Source of the DNA: Burkholderiales bacterium
GTDB lineage: Bacteria; Pseudomonadota; Gammaproteobacteria; Burkholderiales; Eutrophovitaceae
Assembly: GCA_035560005.1 (NCBI GenBank)
Contig: DATMAN010000089.1
Location: 1-51,796 of the forward strand
Direction: 5' to 3'
DNA length: 51,796 bases
Shown: positions 51,426 through 51,796 of the stretch, piece by piece
Numbering within the stretch: the stretch's first letter is position 1
How the letters are laid out: every line of letters starts with the position of its first letter
The notes under the pieces: model-generated
The model's input: only the letters and a program-made list of their open reading frames with translations
Database searches by the model: none
Told to the model about the DNA's origin: nothing
Translations under genes and position numbers: made by a program

Positions 51426-51796
51426 TTAGTCTTCGTCAGGCTCGAGCCAGTAGGAGACGGTGACCGGATGCGCGGCGAGCCAGAGCCGTGCCGCGTCGCG
51501 CGGCGCCATGTTCTTCACGTTGACCATGTAGTCCAGTTCGGTCACCCACTTTACCGACAACTCCATGCGGCGCAGCACGTCCATCGTCGGCTTGTCGAGC
51601 TTCTGCGAGATGTCCTTGTGCGCGAGGAGATACGCAGCGTCGGTGCGGCCCAGCAGCTCCTTCGGTTCTTCGAGGATGCGCAGCCTCGCCACCTGGTTGA
51701 GGAACTGTGGCTGCCACAGCGGCGTGACGAACCACTCGCCGGCCGAAAGATTGGCGTTGAACCACGCGATCCAGTCGGCGGGTTTGCCCGGCACGA
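51426..51796 (-). CDS. Glycine-betaine/proline-type ABC binding protein, C-terminal part
   Basis: The last ~123 residues of a protein that begins beyond the right edge. It has WFNANLSAGEWFVTPLWQPQFLNQVARLRILEEPKELLG followed by helical stretches and ends WLAAHPVTVSYWLEPDED. This resembles the OpuAC/ProX family domain, whose aromatic residues bind quaternary amines (TPLWQPQFLN matches the TPLWTPHY-like stretch). No start codon is visible. It would be the substrate-binding part of a compatible-solute or related uptake system. Confidence 0.75.
   Translation of the reverse strand, partial: VPGKPADWIAWFNANLSAGEWFVTPLWQPQFLNQVARLRILEEPKELLGRTDAAYLLAHKDISQKLDKPTMDVLRRMELSVKWVTELDYMVNVKNMAPRDAARLWLAAHPVTVSYWLEPDED

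Overview
The window is GC-rich, gene-dense chromosomal DNA, and every protein reads like a betaproteobacterial chromosomal gene. The grounds are a homodimeric-type AceE with a separate lipoyl E2, class I PhaC, fused IcmF, a LiuR-controlled leucine operon that contains aceK, and a Liv-type ABC operon with acyl-CoA ligases. It suggests a free-living, heterotrophic, PHA-making, respiring organism that lives on organic acids, branched-chain amino acids and perhaps aromatic acids. No tRNA, rRNA, CRISPR array, phage gene or insertion sequence was seen. Genus was not assigned.

Layout. 1-2956 (minus): pyruvate dehydrogenase aceE followed by the start of aceF, with a clear -10 box. 3126-12321 (minus): one operon read right to left, acyl-CoA synthetase, livG, livH, livM, periplasmic binding protein, livF, PaaK-like ligase, CMD/AhpD-type protein. 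It is divergent from a Crp/Fnr-type regulator (12498-13172) that has a palindrome just before its start. 13160-14961 (minus): ChaC-like gamma-glutamylcyclotransferase and a di-haem peroxidase. 15048-24190 (minus): VOC protein, IcmF isobutyryl-CoA mutase, a 1162-aa indolepyruvate-ferredoxin oxidoreductase-type enzyme and an acetolactate-synthase-type enzyme, divergent from an Lrp/AsnC regulator. The regulator is followed by a BtuF-like protein with no signal peptide and two small proteins. 26627-28983 (minus): SAF-domain oxidoreductase and PhyH dioxygenase. 29123-31638 (minus): PhaC and an overlapping secreted ClpP-fold protein.

31731-34593 (minus): metallo-beta-lactamase-fold protein, mtnA and class II aldolase, joined by 4-base overlaps. 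The mtnA-aldolase pair is the core of the known DHAP shunt / 5-deoxyribose salvage route. Divergent from it, 34666-50874 (plus) holds liuR and then a long leucine/isovalerate operon: thioesterase, liuA, aceK, thiolase, beta-hydroxyacid dehydrogenase, RidA, DsbA-like isomerase, GST, liuB, liuC, a membrane protein, liuD, liuE, DUF1289, DUF2889 and an AMACR-like CaiB protein. Both sides of liuR carry the same GTTWACGTAAAC operator next to a TAGAnT box. This suggests that LiuR also controls the mtnA-aldolase operon. The window ends with a cupin gene and the 3' end of a glycine-betaine-type binding protein (both minus).

Two families of short imperfect inverted repeats fill most of the larger intergenic gaps. 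One of them supplies the last ~23 codons of aceK. No stretch longer than 300 bases lacks a gene. The clearest candidates for something new are the LiuR/DHAP-shunt link, the spacer-repeat families and the unexplained accessory genes inside the leucine operon.
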